From Forficula auricularia (Eukaryota; Arthropoda; Insecta; Dermaptera; Forficulidae): a DNA stretch of 64,000 nt. Positions within the stretch are counted from its first letter, which is position 1, and each line of letters begins with the position of its first letter. The stretch covers positions 10,573,340-10,637,339 of the forward strand of contig JALMQS010000055.1 of the NCBI GenBank assembly GCA_024734495.1, read 5' to 3'. Shown here in pieces: positions 20,281 to 31,245 of this stretch. Under the pieces are notes generated by a model. It was not told the origin of the DNA. It saw nothing but the letters and a program-made list of their open reading frames with translations, and did no database searches. The translations under genes and the position numbers were made by a program.

Positions 20281-20944
20281 AAAAATATTTTTATTTATTC
20301 CTGGACTGCCTTTCATTCAATCCTCAGTTATAATTATAAAGTCTACCAGTCCGTCTCCGAAGAAAAACTTCTAACAAAATTGAAGATATTTTTTAACCTT
20401 AGGCACAATCTTTGTGTGAGTCTCGAATTGTTACAAAATTTTAGAACAAATGGTCACTGCCTTGCTAAAGCTAATCTATCATAGGAGCGAAATCCTGAGT
20501 CATTCATATAGAGATTTTGTTTCGATGGTGGGCAGGAGAGGAGAGGCGTGGCCAATTCTCAGGTTATTTATTATATAACTTCATTTATTTTCTTGTGCTT
20601 TCAGGACCACCAGGGTTCGAGTTTCATGCACTCGCAACGCTTACTTAGAGCTGAACGAGAGTATACTCGTATAATACTTACTAGACAATCGTTTCTTCCT
20701 TGGATTACACAACAAAATATGATTTTCTATTTAATAATTGGTAGAAAAAGTGAAAACATTTTCAAAACTCTGTACGTTCTCTGCGAATTTTGGTGACTGG
20801 GTGATTTTTGTCAGATAATGGCTAGAAACATGAAACTTGACAGAAAGGTGTAGGTAGCTGTTTAATACCAACTTTTATGCCAAATAAAGATTATTATTAA
20901 TTTACTACCGTTCAGAATCTACCAAGATAATTATTTGATGGAAT
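20281..20944. other. Gene-free stretch
   Basis: Mixed-composition DNA with no recognised family. The 82-codon plus frame (20548-20796) shows no motif. Confidence 0.35.
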
Positions 20945-21049
20945 TGAAAAGTTATTATTTTGCCGGGAGTAGCAGAGTTGTTGAATCATAAAGAGAAAAT
21001 AAGAGGTTGTCCTCTGCTTGATGGAATTAAACATACATACATATATCAA

Positions 21050-21103
<54 letters not shown>

Positions 21104-21560
21104 GAGTTTACAGGTATACATTTGGAGTATGGTTTTTTAAGAGGAATAAAATTTTTGGACCGAGACGCCGCCCGCCAGGGCACTAGCCCTGGAGGGCCGA
21201 GCTTCAAGGGCGTGGCATAGGCACGCACGAAAAGCTCGTTCGTTATCAATAATATCATCTCACTTTTTATTTAGTTGAATCGATTTTACATTTATGCAAA
21301 GACATTATTCATTCATTTACATCGATTTTAATATAATAATCAATTATAAATAAATTATTCCTCATTTTGCAATTACTTTAATTATTAGCCAAGTTTCCCA
21401 TAGCATGCTAATAATTAATTAAAATTATATTAAGTGGCTTTATTACTGACACGTGCATATATACATCTTACTATATCAAAATGAAATATAATATTTAATA
21501 TTTAAAAGAAAGACTGAAGATGAAAGTCAAGCCATTAAAACTATAGTCCCTATGAAATAA
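20945..21560. mobile_element. Relic of subfamily B pLTR with (TA)n and GC-rich insert
   Basis: 20957-21035 resembles the subfamily B arm ('gagtagcagagttgttgaat', 'gtcctctgcttgatg'). A (TA)n tract follows (about 21053-21101). At 21505-21560 a decayed hammerhead is present (CTGAAGA, GAAA changed to TAAA, then ACTATAGTCC). Between them is a GC-rich segment of unknown origin with a strong hairpin. Confidence 0.5.
21176..21193. other. Strong GC-rich hairpin
   Basis: CCAGGGC and GCCCTGG form a seven-pair stem around the loop ACTA, in an otherwise AT-rich area. This could be part of a Helitron-like end, but no CTRR terminus was identified. Confidence 0.5.
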
Positions 21561-21966
21561 AATTATATATATATATATATATATATCAATAGCGTGCGGT
21601 CCATGGATGCTTTGGATGCGGTGCATCCCTAAAATTTCAAACATTTAGAGTATTTTCATAAATATCGACTTCAAAATTTTAGGAGAATGTTTAAATTTTC
21701 AAATTTTTATCCATTATTTCATATATTTCTATAAAAAACATTTTTAGTATTGAAAAGTAGATTGCTTCTCGAAATGAAATAAAATTGTTGCATAGTTTCA
21801 AGGGCCAATTAAAATGAATGATTTTTTCGAAAAGGGTGCGGATAGAATGTTTGAACTCCCTGCCTGGTAGATATATCTTCCAGTTCAAGCATGTCAAACA
21901 CAAGTCCAGACGAGTTTTAGTCGAATAAAAATTGTTCTCGCTGAGACATTATTAAAAAAGTAATAA

Positions 21967-22673
21967 CCTCTTGCTAGCTAAGAGACACGCCCACTGGACC
22001 TCCACCCTCACACCCCACTCCCACCCACCACACTCCCCGAAACCCACCCAGCACCACCACCCCAACACTCCACTTCGCACCCGACCCCGCACCCCACCCA
22101 CCTCGGACCCCACCCCCGAATCACCCCACTACGCCTTTGGACCCCCACTCCACCAACCCTGCACCCCCCCGCACTCGCACATACCCCCCCCCCCCCCCCG
22201 CGCGCTCCACCCCCCGCTACGCCCTCTGGAAGAATTTAGATTTTTTCACCCCCCCCCCCCCTTTTTTGAGTGGTTTTTTTCGGGGAATTTTTTTAAACAA
22301 AAGTTGTGAGAAATCACATCTCTTACAACTTTACTTATAATAAAATTTGCCGAAGGGTTAATAGTTTACGAGTTATTTGATAATTTTCATTCGTGCGCCA
22401 CCCCAAACCCCCTTTTGAGGTCAAAATATCAAAACTTTATATAGCTAGAAGAGATCTGATGCAAATGTAAAATTTCATAATAATTCCTTGAGCCGTTTTT
22501 AGGTGAATCGTGAGCAACTTTTCGCGGATACCACGCAAACAGACAGACAGACAGACAGACCGGGATTTTGTTGAAGGTGTTTTCGTTCATAACTTTGCTT
22601 GAAACGTGTGCAACCAAAATTTGGCGTGATTTGGAGCAATGTACAGACAAAACCTTAATTTTATATATATAGA
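21967..22673 (-). mobile_element. Non-autonomous Helitron-like element with an empty-site paralog
   Basis: Minus strand 5' end: TCTATATATATAAAATTAAG, then the 'gtctgtctgtctgtctg' stretch, a G-rich interior and a 3' region 'gggcgtgtctcttagctag'. In N1 copy 2 the same locus lacks the insert. Comparison places insertion between an A and a T with no duplicated bases, as expected for Helitrons. The last bases (AAGAGG) after CTAG are unexplained. The proline-rich plus-strand frames here are artefacts of the C-rich strand. Confidence 0.75.
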
Positions 22674-22738
22674 TACCAAAAAAGGAATAAATAATAAAGA
22701 TGATTCGAGAATTTTTGGAACAATCTATTTTTAAGAAC

Positions 22739-22925
22739 TCAATATATAAGTTGAAGGAGACAATAAAAGAGTGTGTCTTCTGCTGGAATTATAAATTTTA
22801 TTTATTTATAACGTTATAAATAAATAAAATTTATAATTCCAGCTGAAGACACACTCTTTTATTGTCTCCTTCAATATATAAAAATTCTGCTACTCTCGGC
22901 AAAAACTTTCAATTCAATATATAAG
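22739..22925. mobile_element. Collapsed fold-back pLTR element, subfamily A, with 12-bp TSD
   Basis: The 163-bp insert (22751-22913) sits between copies of TCAATATATAAG. The two arms meet directly ('ttataacgttataaat'), so the hammerhead region is deleted. N1 copy 3 (near 33425) has the uninterrupted target. Confidence 0.8.
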
Positions 22926-23275
22926 ATCGGAAATAACTAAGAGAGCTATAGACAAGTCATAGCTTGCTTATAGCAATAGAATTAGGAGAAATTTAAGATC
23001 ATATTTTAGGACAGGCTGATTCTTTGAGGAAGATTTCCATCTCAGAGACTGTGGAGTTTAAGTCTCAAGATTTAATTTCTGACTCTTACCCTCACTCACC
23101 CAAATCCGTTCGGGTCGAAAGTCCGCAAATATATTAAAAAAAATCTAATATTAAATTTAAAAAATAGCGAAAATTATGCCGTATTCAATGAAATGTAAAG
23201 ATTATAATAAAATTTCCAAAAATGAAGGCTACTTTTTTGGACAGCATCCCCTGGTTGAAAAGTCACCAACCGCCA

Positions 23276-23529
23276 CTGATATATATTGTTAGCGACAAGT
23301 TATCGTCGACCTTCCACTTGTTGGTTTCAGCCGAAACTTCTCTATTACTAAAGAAGTCAACCACCGAAGTATCAAATCTGCAATCCTACTTTAATGCTAA
23401 GTCCGACACCCTCTTGACCGTATTTTTATTTTATACAGAGTGGATGTTGTATGAGTCATCATGATGGACTTCCGTTACTTAGAAGGAACGCGTTTTTGTT
23501 GCTCTGTTATATAATAGACACCCACGATT
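23276..23529. other. Unassigned stretch right of N1
   Basis: Balanced composition. An 80-codon frame at 23222-23464 overlaps the N1 end and is not credible as a gene. Nothing else was seen. Confidence 0.3.
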
Positions 23530-23606
23530 TGCATGCCAAACGGTAGAGCAGTTCACTTCAAAAGAGTTTGGCATAGAAAGAAGTTCGAGACCCCCTGGGG
23601 AGGCAA
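23530..23606 (+). repeat. tRNA-like segment (possible SINE head or tRNA relic)
   Basis: An A-box-like stretch (GGTAGAGCAGTTCACTT) is followed about 45 bp later by a B-box-like AGTTCGAGACC and then CCCCTGGGGAGGC. The 5' acceptor half does not pair with GGGAGGC, so it is not an intact tRNA. The combination fits an RNA polymerase III promoter of a tRNA-derived SINE. Confidence 0.4.
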
Positions 23607-23789
23607 TCCTCGTGCTCACCAGATGTGAGATCTAAGATGGGGCATCTGGAAATGCTCAGCTTTGCTAAATTCTCTCTATATCCATTCACACTTAATAACG
23701 TCTCCCGAAATAGGAACCGAAATCGCAATTAGTTCATTAATTGGACGCTTTATTTACAGCCAAATCAAAAAAATATTTAGTTTATCCTT

Positions 23790-24420
23790 TGTTTTGTTTT
23801 TTACTTTATCCAATGCGAAGCATGGGAGAAAGTATTGGAATCGCTCTCGAGGCAAGCGCGACTTCAAAGGGTCCTCAGGTAAAGACTACGGAACCCATAG
23901 ACTCAATTAAGGTCACAAATTGAAGTATTCAATGAGATTGAATTTTAGCACGTGACGGTTTTGCCAAAAATTACCTGGAATCTCGTCGAGAGGCCAAAAA
24001 GTGCCATTTTTTTTGGAAGTGCGTGGGGATGGATGGATGTATGTATGTATGTATGTGTGTTATCGTTTTTTTCGTCCACGATTTTTTCCACACCTTTGCG
24101 CCGAATGAAATGAAATTGAAAACCTACAATTAGTTTAACAAAATGAAGCGCTGATTAGTTTTTGGTACATATCGGCCCACAAACATTAGTACTTTATTTC
24201 AGTACTTTTTTAGTTTTTTCTAAATATCTTGAAAATGACTTAACAAATTTTGATGAAATTTAATATCCTAATTAAGTACCTTGGTGACCACAAAAAAGGT
24301 TAAATAAAGTTTTTAGTAAAATTATATTTTAATGTACTTTACTCAAGAACATATTAATATTTCAAATGAATTTGGATAAAGTTTAGCAACGATCCGTTGC
24401 AGTTTATTTTTTGAGAGTTT
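23790..24420 (+). repeat. Dispersed repeat R2, copy 1
   Basis: 24000-24350 matches 30430-30765 closely ('tttttggtacatatcggcc', 'cagtactttttt', 'ttgaaaatgactta'). The right end has the hairpin GCAACGATCCGTTGC, also at 31226. The left part (23795-23890, 'actttatccaatgcgaag') recurs at 51710-51800. Non-coding; class unknown. Confidence 0.6.
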
Positions 24421-25199
24421 TAATTTTATTTCCTGAGATTTGGATTTTATGAATTTTGATGTGTGCACTAGTAGGAACTGTCATATACCACGCTTTAATA
24501 AGAATTTGTAATTCTTACTAAACTACTTCCATGAATTTTTTAAAAATTCTGCCCCGGGGCTTTTTCGAATTGCACTTGGGGGATCGATTTGAGATTAAAT
24601 AAAAATTATTCAGATAAATTTTTAGCTCTTTATCTCAAACGATTTTTGAGATTTTCAAAAAAACCTCTTTTTTTCGATTTTATTTTTTCAATATTAAGGT
24701 AAAATTCAAAATTAACGAATGGTGATTTTTTTCCAATTCTTTGAGTAAAGGGGATGAAAAAACACTTTCATTATGAATCTTAGGTGGAAAACCAATTTTT
24801 AAGAACAGAAATAAAAATATAATCATTTTTTTACCGTGTTATTTAAAAGTGTCCACCGCCAAACTTTGTCAGAAAATGTGTTCAAACTTGAGAGTTTTCA
24901 GCCTTTTTTTTATGTTAATTAATTTAATTAAAATTAATTCATTAGTTTTAAGTTTTCACTTTATTAAAAATATTATAGAAATTTCATTTCATTCTCCTGT
25001 TGTAAAGGATATTTTAAAATTCTTATTTAAAATATTCTAGAAAAAGATTCAATTTCAAAACAAAACTGATATCTTTTCAATCGAAAAATTAATTATACTC
25101 GCTGTTATTCATTACTTTGTAGTTCCAAAGAAATTTATTTAGAGAAATATACTAATTCTAGTCGCCTTTTAAGCAAGCCTTCTAGAAAAAACAAAATAC
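24421..25199. other. Gene-free AT-rich stretch
   Basis: No reading frame of interest and no assigned repeat. Confidence 0.4.
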
Positions 25200-25560
25200 A
25201 GTCATAAAAAACATATGACGTTCACCAATCAAAATGCTCGATTTGACCACGTGACCGTCGGAGGCCCCTTCGCACCGAGCGAGCCGGGGTGATTTCAGTT
25301 GCGTTCGACCTGTTAGCTAGAGCGGACTCAGGGATGCTGTTCTCGGCTTTTAAGCGAGAAAGATCCTTATTGCCTGCGAGGCCATTTTGAACAGCCCATA
25401 TACAGTGGCTGGTTCTATTGCGTTTTATCCGTTGGACAAAACGGATTTAGGGTGCTCTGCTCTGCTTTTAAGCGAGAGAGATCCTTCTCGCCTGCGAGGC
25501 CATTTTGAACAGCCCATATACAGTGGCTGGTTCTGTTGCGTTTTTCATCCGTTGTGGTGT
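25200..25560 (+). promoter_or_regulatory. CpG-richer promoter-like patch with a 118-bp tandem duplication
   Basis: This island of balanced composition in AT-rich DNA has frequent CpGs. A CCAAT sequence (25220-25224) and CACGTGAC (about 25251) precede a GC-rich core ('gcaccgagcgagccgggg'). Downstream, a unit is repeated with a 118-bp shift: 'gaggccattttgaacagcc' at about 25379 and 25497. No TATA box or transcript end is evident. It could be a promoter with its 5' exon, or the end of an unrecognised element. Confidence 0.4.
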
Positions 25561-26672
25561 TAAACCGTTATCTTAAAATATTTTGTTTGATTAATTACGT
25601 GGTAATTATCAACCTGAATTGACGAGTTCAAAGGAACTCCAGAGAAAAGGATTTCTCACATTGTCTGCTTCCAACTAGTGCAAGATTTTAGTTGGAACGA
25701 GAACTAATTACATCTTCTTTAAGAAAAAAGGCAACATTGAAGGCGTTCTATTATTGAAAAATAATTTCTTTTGGAACGATCGTTTTGAAAAACAAGCTAA
25801 GTAGTTTTAATAATTATTTGTAAAACAATTTATATCTTAATGTTTAAATATTAAAATATTTTGCTATTATATTGAAAATAATTCACTCTTTAATTCAGAA
25901 TTGTATTTCTCAATTGATATAATTATCAATTAATATATTGAATTTTTCTATGTTACAATTAATATACTAATCATACAAAACTGTATTTATTTTATAAAAC
26001 ATAATGTTATTTTAACATGTTCATTTGATATTTTTTCCCACTGCTGATTTTTAAAATAAAATAAAAAGCTGTTATTTAGTTAAAATATTAAATTTGAGTT
26101 TTTATACTGCTTCCTCCGCCATTTTTAAAAATAAAATAATAAGGAGTTTTCCATCTCTGAGATATATATTTTAATTTTTAATAAGTTAATACTACAATTT
26201 TCTTATCAAAAAGGTTTAATTTAAGTTATTTAACTCAATGCTGTTTTTAATTATTATTAAAAACAAAATTATAATTAATTTGAATCTTGAAAATAATAAT
26301 ATTTTCCAGAACGTTTCCAATTTTTCGAAGTAGTTTTGATTACTAGTACATTATTCGAACCTGCGGTCAAATCAATTCATTTAACTTTATTTATTTTGAA
26401 GTCTTCGGATCGGAAGTGCTTTCAAGGGTAGTTTCTAACTAATGCTTCCTGGCCCCGTAAGATACCCTTCTTAGCAAAAAGGGGTTGATATCCGAGAATC
26501 TGTTTGCATTATCCAAAGCTTTGAGTGCTAGACTTCAAAGGAAGCAAGTCCATTTAAGGTGTAAACACGTTCTCCGATATTAGTCAGTTAATTGCAAAGT
26601 TAATTGGCCTTAAGAATCCCGACCCCCAGTCATCTGGCGATTAGGGCCAACTCCTTAACAAAATGTCTACTA
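25561..26672. other. Gene-free stretch downstream of the CpG patch
   Basis: AT-rich with a more balanced section at 26395-26650. No coding sequence or splice structure could be supported. Confidence 0.35.
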
Positions 26673-27500
26673 TCTACTCTTATTAAACGAGAAAAAATTG
26701 TATATTTATTTATTTATATATATATTTGTTTGTATATATATTTGTATCTTGGTTCTATTTTGAAAACGACTCTACCGATTTTGATGAAATTCACGGGTTA
26801 GGGGGTTTTTGGGGTGACAATTCGATCTGTCACGGTCTCATCTTAGACAAAATTGTTTTTGATGGGGTTTTTCCTAATCAAATTAATTATTCTCAGGTAG
26901 ACAAATCCCATTCTTAGGGTTTTAAAAAAGGTTACTCTTTTCCTTTTGTACCCAGTCAGACAATGGGTCGGGTTAATCCTTTATTCTCAAAGGCCTTGAA
27001 GAAGTATTGTGATTGTGGATTTTAACATATTTTGTTCTCCCTAAACGTTTAAAATATTAATAAACGTTTTATAATTGTTTTTATAAAGAACTTTATTTAT
27101 TTGTTAGAATAAAAAATAATCAAGAATTTATTTAAAAATATATTTCGCATAAGCAGAACTCAATTTTCTGAAAAAACAACACATTTTTATAGGTTTTATT
27201 TATTAACAATTGGATAAATAAAAATGAATCTTATGGTTGAATCAAAACAGGTGCAGAAGGTGGGGCGCAGTGGTCGGGAATCCGGGGGTAGGGCGAGGTT
27301 TCAGGGGTGGGGTCGAACGGGGTGGAGGGGGGGGGATATTGGGCGAATATTATATATTTTTGTATTTTTTTAATTTGAAAGCGGCTCTCAAATAAAAATC
27401 GACCTTTTTATCAGAATTTTAAATTAAAAATAATATCAAAATAAAGCTTTTAACTGAAGGAGGAAGTTACCGAGCATCGCTCTGTGCCTCCAGGTACTAC
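26673..27500 (+). mobile_element. Non-autonomous Helitron-like element H1
   Basis: It starts TCTACTCTTATTAAACGAG after an A, has an AT tract, 'ctctaccgattttgatgaa', a G-rich interior and a 3' hairpin (CCGAGCATCGCTCTG) followed by CCAGGTACTA. H2 at 40.3-41.4 kb shares both ends. No Rep/helicase gene. Confidence 0.7.
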
Positions 27501-27589
27501 TCCTTTAAACTCAGGAATTTTTTCACTATTTTGAAGTGGTGGAACATTATGAAAAAAAAAAATAAAAACTATTTTTTTTTTCTCAAAAT

Positions 27590-28430
27590 CTTGCGTTTGA
27601 ACGCATTAAAACTCTTATACTGCTAGAGAAATACCTATATAGAAAATAATTTTTCAACCGAAAAAATACAACTTACTTACAGAAATATTAAAAAAATTAA
27701 GAAATGCATTACTTCAAAAAATAAAAGACATTAAACATTTTTGAATTGACATTAAAAATTTTCATTTTTTATGCAAAAATTCGTAGAAATAAAAAAATAT
27801 GTTTCTGTACTATTGGCAATAATTTTATACCGTTAATAAATAAAAATGAAAATTCTTATTTGATAAGTTATACTATATTATTTATTTTTGCCAATACGTA
27901 TCATCAATTATTTACATTCAATAAAATGATTTCACATTAGATACATATAAAAAAAGACTGTTTTGAATAAGGTCGGCTAGTTTTGGTCCCTGTCTTCATT
28001 TACTACCGCATTAACTTTTTCATTTATAAACAGACGCCTCAATATTTTATTATTTCTAGGAATTTTTGGATGAATTTTTTTTTTAATTTCTTTAAAAATT
28101 TTTAATGACCTTTATTTTTTGAAGTAATGCATTTCTTAATTTTTTAAAATATTTTTGTAAGTTGTGTTTTTTCAGTTGAAAAATTATTTTCTATATATGA
28201 TATTTCTCTAGCAGTATAACCCCAGTCGTCCACTGGAAGAGACAAAGCGTTACGGAGATTATGTGTGACAATTAGCAAATGGAGTAGAGTACTATTAGTA
28301 ATATAATAGTATTTAGTAAATAGAGTATTGGCTCATTGTCCCGCTGCATCGCCCCACCGCCTTGTCGCTTTCAGTGGACGACTGGGGTAAGAATTTCAAT
28401 ACGTAGAACTGATTATTAGGGCTCGGATTT
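27590..28430. mobile_element. Long inverted-repeat element carrying a MITE
   Basis: 27605-27705 and 28115-28405 are inverted copies ('cttatactgctagagaaat', 'agaaatgcattacttc'). The right arm is interrupted by the MITE at 28220-28387. Removing it with one TAA restores the match to the left arm. The interior is AT-rich and non-coding. Confidence 0.65.
28217..28390. mobile_element. 168-bp MITE with TAA target duplication (Harbinger-like)
   Basis: Terminal inverted repeats CCCCAGTCGTCCACTG on both sides (28220 and 28387 ends), flanked by TAA. A 3-bp TWA-type duplication is typical of PIF/Harbinger. Non-coding. Confidence 0.75.
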
Positions 28431-28614
28431 CGCCCATATTTGCTTTTTTTTTATTTATGGCTTAAAATTTAGGCCAATATGATATCTATGAGTTTCATTA
28501 AATTCTGGAAAAAATAAGAAGCATTTTTGTTAGTGTCTATATAATGCCTATTTTGCCCTATTCTGGGAGTTAGTGCCTATTTAATCTATAAATGCCTTTT
28601 TAGTGCCTATTTTA

Positions 28615-28933
28615 AATAAAATTGGTTATTTTTAGGTTAAAAATAAAATAAAATGAAGAGAGTCTTCTGTTTTTTAAATAAAATAATTTTTAATTATTTG
28701 TAACTAATTATTTGTAACTAATTTGTAATTATTTGTAACTAATTTGAAATATTTGTGATAGACTGATGATGAAGGCAATGCCTTCGAAACTATAGTCTCT
28801 AGAAATAATTAAAAATTATTTTATTTAAAAAACAGAAGACTCTCTCATTTTATTTTATTTTTAACCTAAAATAAAAACAATTCTGTTACCATCGACAGTG
28901 AAATCTTTATTCAACTAATAAAATTGGTTATTT
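28615..28933 (+). mobile_element. Fold-back pLTR element (B-like), 17-bp TSD
   Basis: The 285-bp insert 28632-28916 lies between exact copies of AATAAAATTGGTTATTT. Arms share 'cagaagactctctcatttt' inverted. It carries one hammerhead. Confidence 0.85.
28755..28805 (+). ncRNA. Hammerhead ribozyme motif (B-like)
   Basis: CTGATGA at 28763-28769, extra T, helix II GAAGGC/GCCTTC with loop AAT, GAAA, ACTATAGT, cleavage after C28797. Helix II covaries relative to subfamilies A and B. Confidence 0.75.
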
Positions 28934-29713
28934 CCATTTTTTTACGATAAGTACATTTTATAAATTTAAAAGTTTTTTGAATTATTAAGAAAATATTCCG
29001 AAAAAATTATTAAGGTGGGGTACCTGGATCCAAGTAAGCTACCAATATTATTATGTTCACCATTTGGATGAAATTCAAAAGGTACATTTGAAATTTATTT
29101 TTTTAAATATTGTTCTGTGATTCTATTTATTTATTAATTTAGGTCTTAGAAACAATCAATGTAGATGATGCTTTATCTATAAGGGAGGCTAAGAATATCT
29201 TCTATTACTCTTGAGGCTGATTTAGCATATATAAAGTGTAATTTTAACAATCTACCCGTAACCATTACAGTACAATAGAAGCAAGAAATCTCTCTTTTGA
29301 TAGAGTCCATAAAAATATTCCAGAGATTTCAAGAAAATATCAAAAAAGCACCTTCCAACTTAATAAAAAATGGACAAAATACTGTAGCGGAATCTTGGTT
29401 GGACAATGATGGAAAGAATAGCCAGGAATTTAGGAGGATATAGTAATGGAAAAGAGGAAAATTCAACACCATGCGAAATTACTTATTTGAAATTAAGTCC
29501 CTATTTTTTACTTAAAATGCATTTTTAAGTGCCTATTTTAGTTATTTTTAGTGCTTAGTTGCCTGCCTATTTTAAAGATTTTTAGTGCCTATAAATCCGA
29601 GTCCTACTGATTATGTTTTGGGCTTTCTAGCTTTAGAACTTCTGGTTCTAAAATGCAGAAGATATTTTTTGAATGATATTATTAAGAATTTAAGGCGATG
29701 TATATATTTATAA

Positions 29714-30330
29714 TAGTACCTGCCCACCGAGCGATGCTCGGTAACTTTTTGCTTCAGTTAAAACTATTTATTAATCCCCGAAACCCCAGACCTCGCCCCC
29801 GGCCCCCACCACTTCACCCCACCTCCTGTACCCCCACCCCCTCCCTATATACACCCCACCTACACCCCTACCACACCCTAATCCCACCCTCGAAACCCCG
29901 TACATCGCCACTCCCACCACTGCACCCCCACATCGATCCCCACCGTCACCTCTGTTTGCCTCTAAATCAGCGGTTTCCAACCTGGGAGGCGCGCCTCGCA
30001 GGGGAGGCGCGGACCATTGCCAGGGGAGGCGCCAACATTTTTTAATGAATTATTTTTTATACCATAATATCTACAAATGAATAAAACTTGATATATTAAC
30101 GTAACAGTGAAAATTCAGTGCATGAATGTTCATTTTTTTACATTTACATATATTTAATTCCTATTAAAAAAATTATCTGGAGGCGGAGAAATTTAAAAAT
30201 AAAAGGTAAGGGAGGCGCGGAAATTTTTTTTTTTTTTTTTTTTTGGGAGGCGTAGTAACAAAAAGGTTGGAAACCGCTGCTCTAAATAGCTTAAGTTTCA
30301 AATTTCAAGGCTCTGCAACTTACCGAAGAC
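29714..30330 (-). mobile_element. Helitron-like 3' part H4, split by a MITE
   Basis: Minus strand ends with the perfect hairpin CCGAGCATCGCTCGG then GGGCAGGTACTA at 29714. The G-rich interior (29775-29950) resembles H1 and H2. The hAT MITE at 29960-30287 interrupts it. The 5' end was not located. Confidence 0.6.
29960..30287. mobile_element. hAT MITE, 312 bp, with 8-bp TSD
   Basis: Element 29968-30279 with TIR CAGCGGTTTCCAACC / GGTTGGAAACCGCTG, flanked by CTCTAAAT on both sides. The interior repeats GGGAGGCGC. Non-coding. Confidence 0.9.
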
Positions 30331-30429
30331 TATATATGAATGATTAAAATATTTATTTTACGGCACTCCTAATTTACACACCCTTCCTTTATTTCAATCG
30401 GATTAAAATCTATACACGACTAATAACCC

Positions 30430-31245
30430 ATTTTCTTAGGAAGTGCGTACGGATGGAAGGATAGATGGATGTTATTGTTTTTTCCGTTCACGATTTTTTC
30501 CACACCGTTGCACCGATTGAAATGAAATTGAAAACCTACCATTATTTTAACAAAATGAAGCGTTTATTAGTTTTTGGTACATATCGGCCTACAAACATTA
30601 TTACTTTATTTCAGTACTTTTTAGTTTTTTCTAAATATCTTGAAAATGACTTAACCAATTTTGATGAGATTTAATATCCTAATTAAGTACCTTGGGGACC
30701 ACAAAAAAGATTAAATAAAGTTTTTAGTAAAATTATATTTTAAAGTACTTTAGTCTAGAGTAAGATAGTACTTTTTTAAAAATTCTTTATTTTAAATTCT
30801 TTAAAATTTATTCATTTGATCGGTTTAATATAGCTCATTTAAACTTGCTTAAGTAAGAATGGATAGGCATCTCTCTGTGAAAAGCTAAAAATTTGGGAGG
30901 AAATTTTATAAGTAACCATAGCAACTACATTGTTTTCTTATCCGTTGCCTTTGCTGAAGACATAGAAGAATCGACTTAAAATCGATAAGAATCGAATGTT
31001 ATTTTTAATTTTAAGTCGATTCCTCCATGTCTTTAGCAATGGTTACCAATAATAACCGAAACGTTTAAAATCCAATGTAGAATGGTTATTCCTCGATTAT
31101 TAGATGAGAGTCGATCCCTTATTTTTGAATTTAAGTCAATATGGACTGCAAATAGCATGTGATATCTGATTAATAATAAAGGAATAAACATATTAATCTT
31201 TCAAATGACCTTGGATAAAGTTTAGCAACGATCCGTTGCAGTTTA
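30430..31245 (+). repeat. Dispersed repeat R2, copy 2
   Basis: Matches R2 copy 1 at 30435-30765 and again at its right end (31200-31245, 'ggataaagtttagcaacg'). The intervening 430 bp (30770-31200) is specific to this copy, with an inverted pair near 30950-31030 ('acttaaaatcgataag'). Confidence 0.6.

Larger units (their letters stand above)
21588..23275. mobile_element. N1 element copy 1, containing two later insertions
   Basis: The left end (CAATAGCGTGCGG, then GATGCGGTGCATCCC) and right end (complement of CAGTGGCGGTTGGTG, with GGGGATGC) are similar inverted ends next to TA runs. Copies at 13406-13860 and 33035-33490 match parts of it. A Helitron (21967-22673) and a fold-back (22751-22913) were inserted later. 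The ends are hAT-like in style, but the superfamily is unproven. No transposase is readable. Confidence 0.65.
28409..29614. mobile_element. hAT-like element with 8-bp TSD, containing a fold-back
   Basis: The element runs 28417-29606 with ends TAGGGCTCGGATTT and AAATCCGAGTCCTA, flanked by CTGATTAT (28409-28416, 29607-29614). Short 'agtgcctatttt' repeats occur inside both ends. 29150-29460 has a few codon-like runs but stops break it; at most it is a transposase relic. A fold-back was inserted at 28632-28916. Confidence 0.8.

Noticed and set aside
20912..21258. Frames with Ile-Tyr repeats
   Set aside because: Translations of a (TA)n microsatellite.
21971..22340. Proline-rich plus-strand frames
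   Set aside because: Artefact of the C-rich strand of a Helitron interior; no conserved start or domain.
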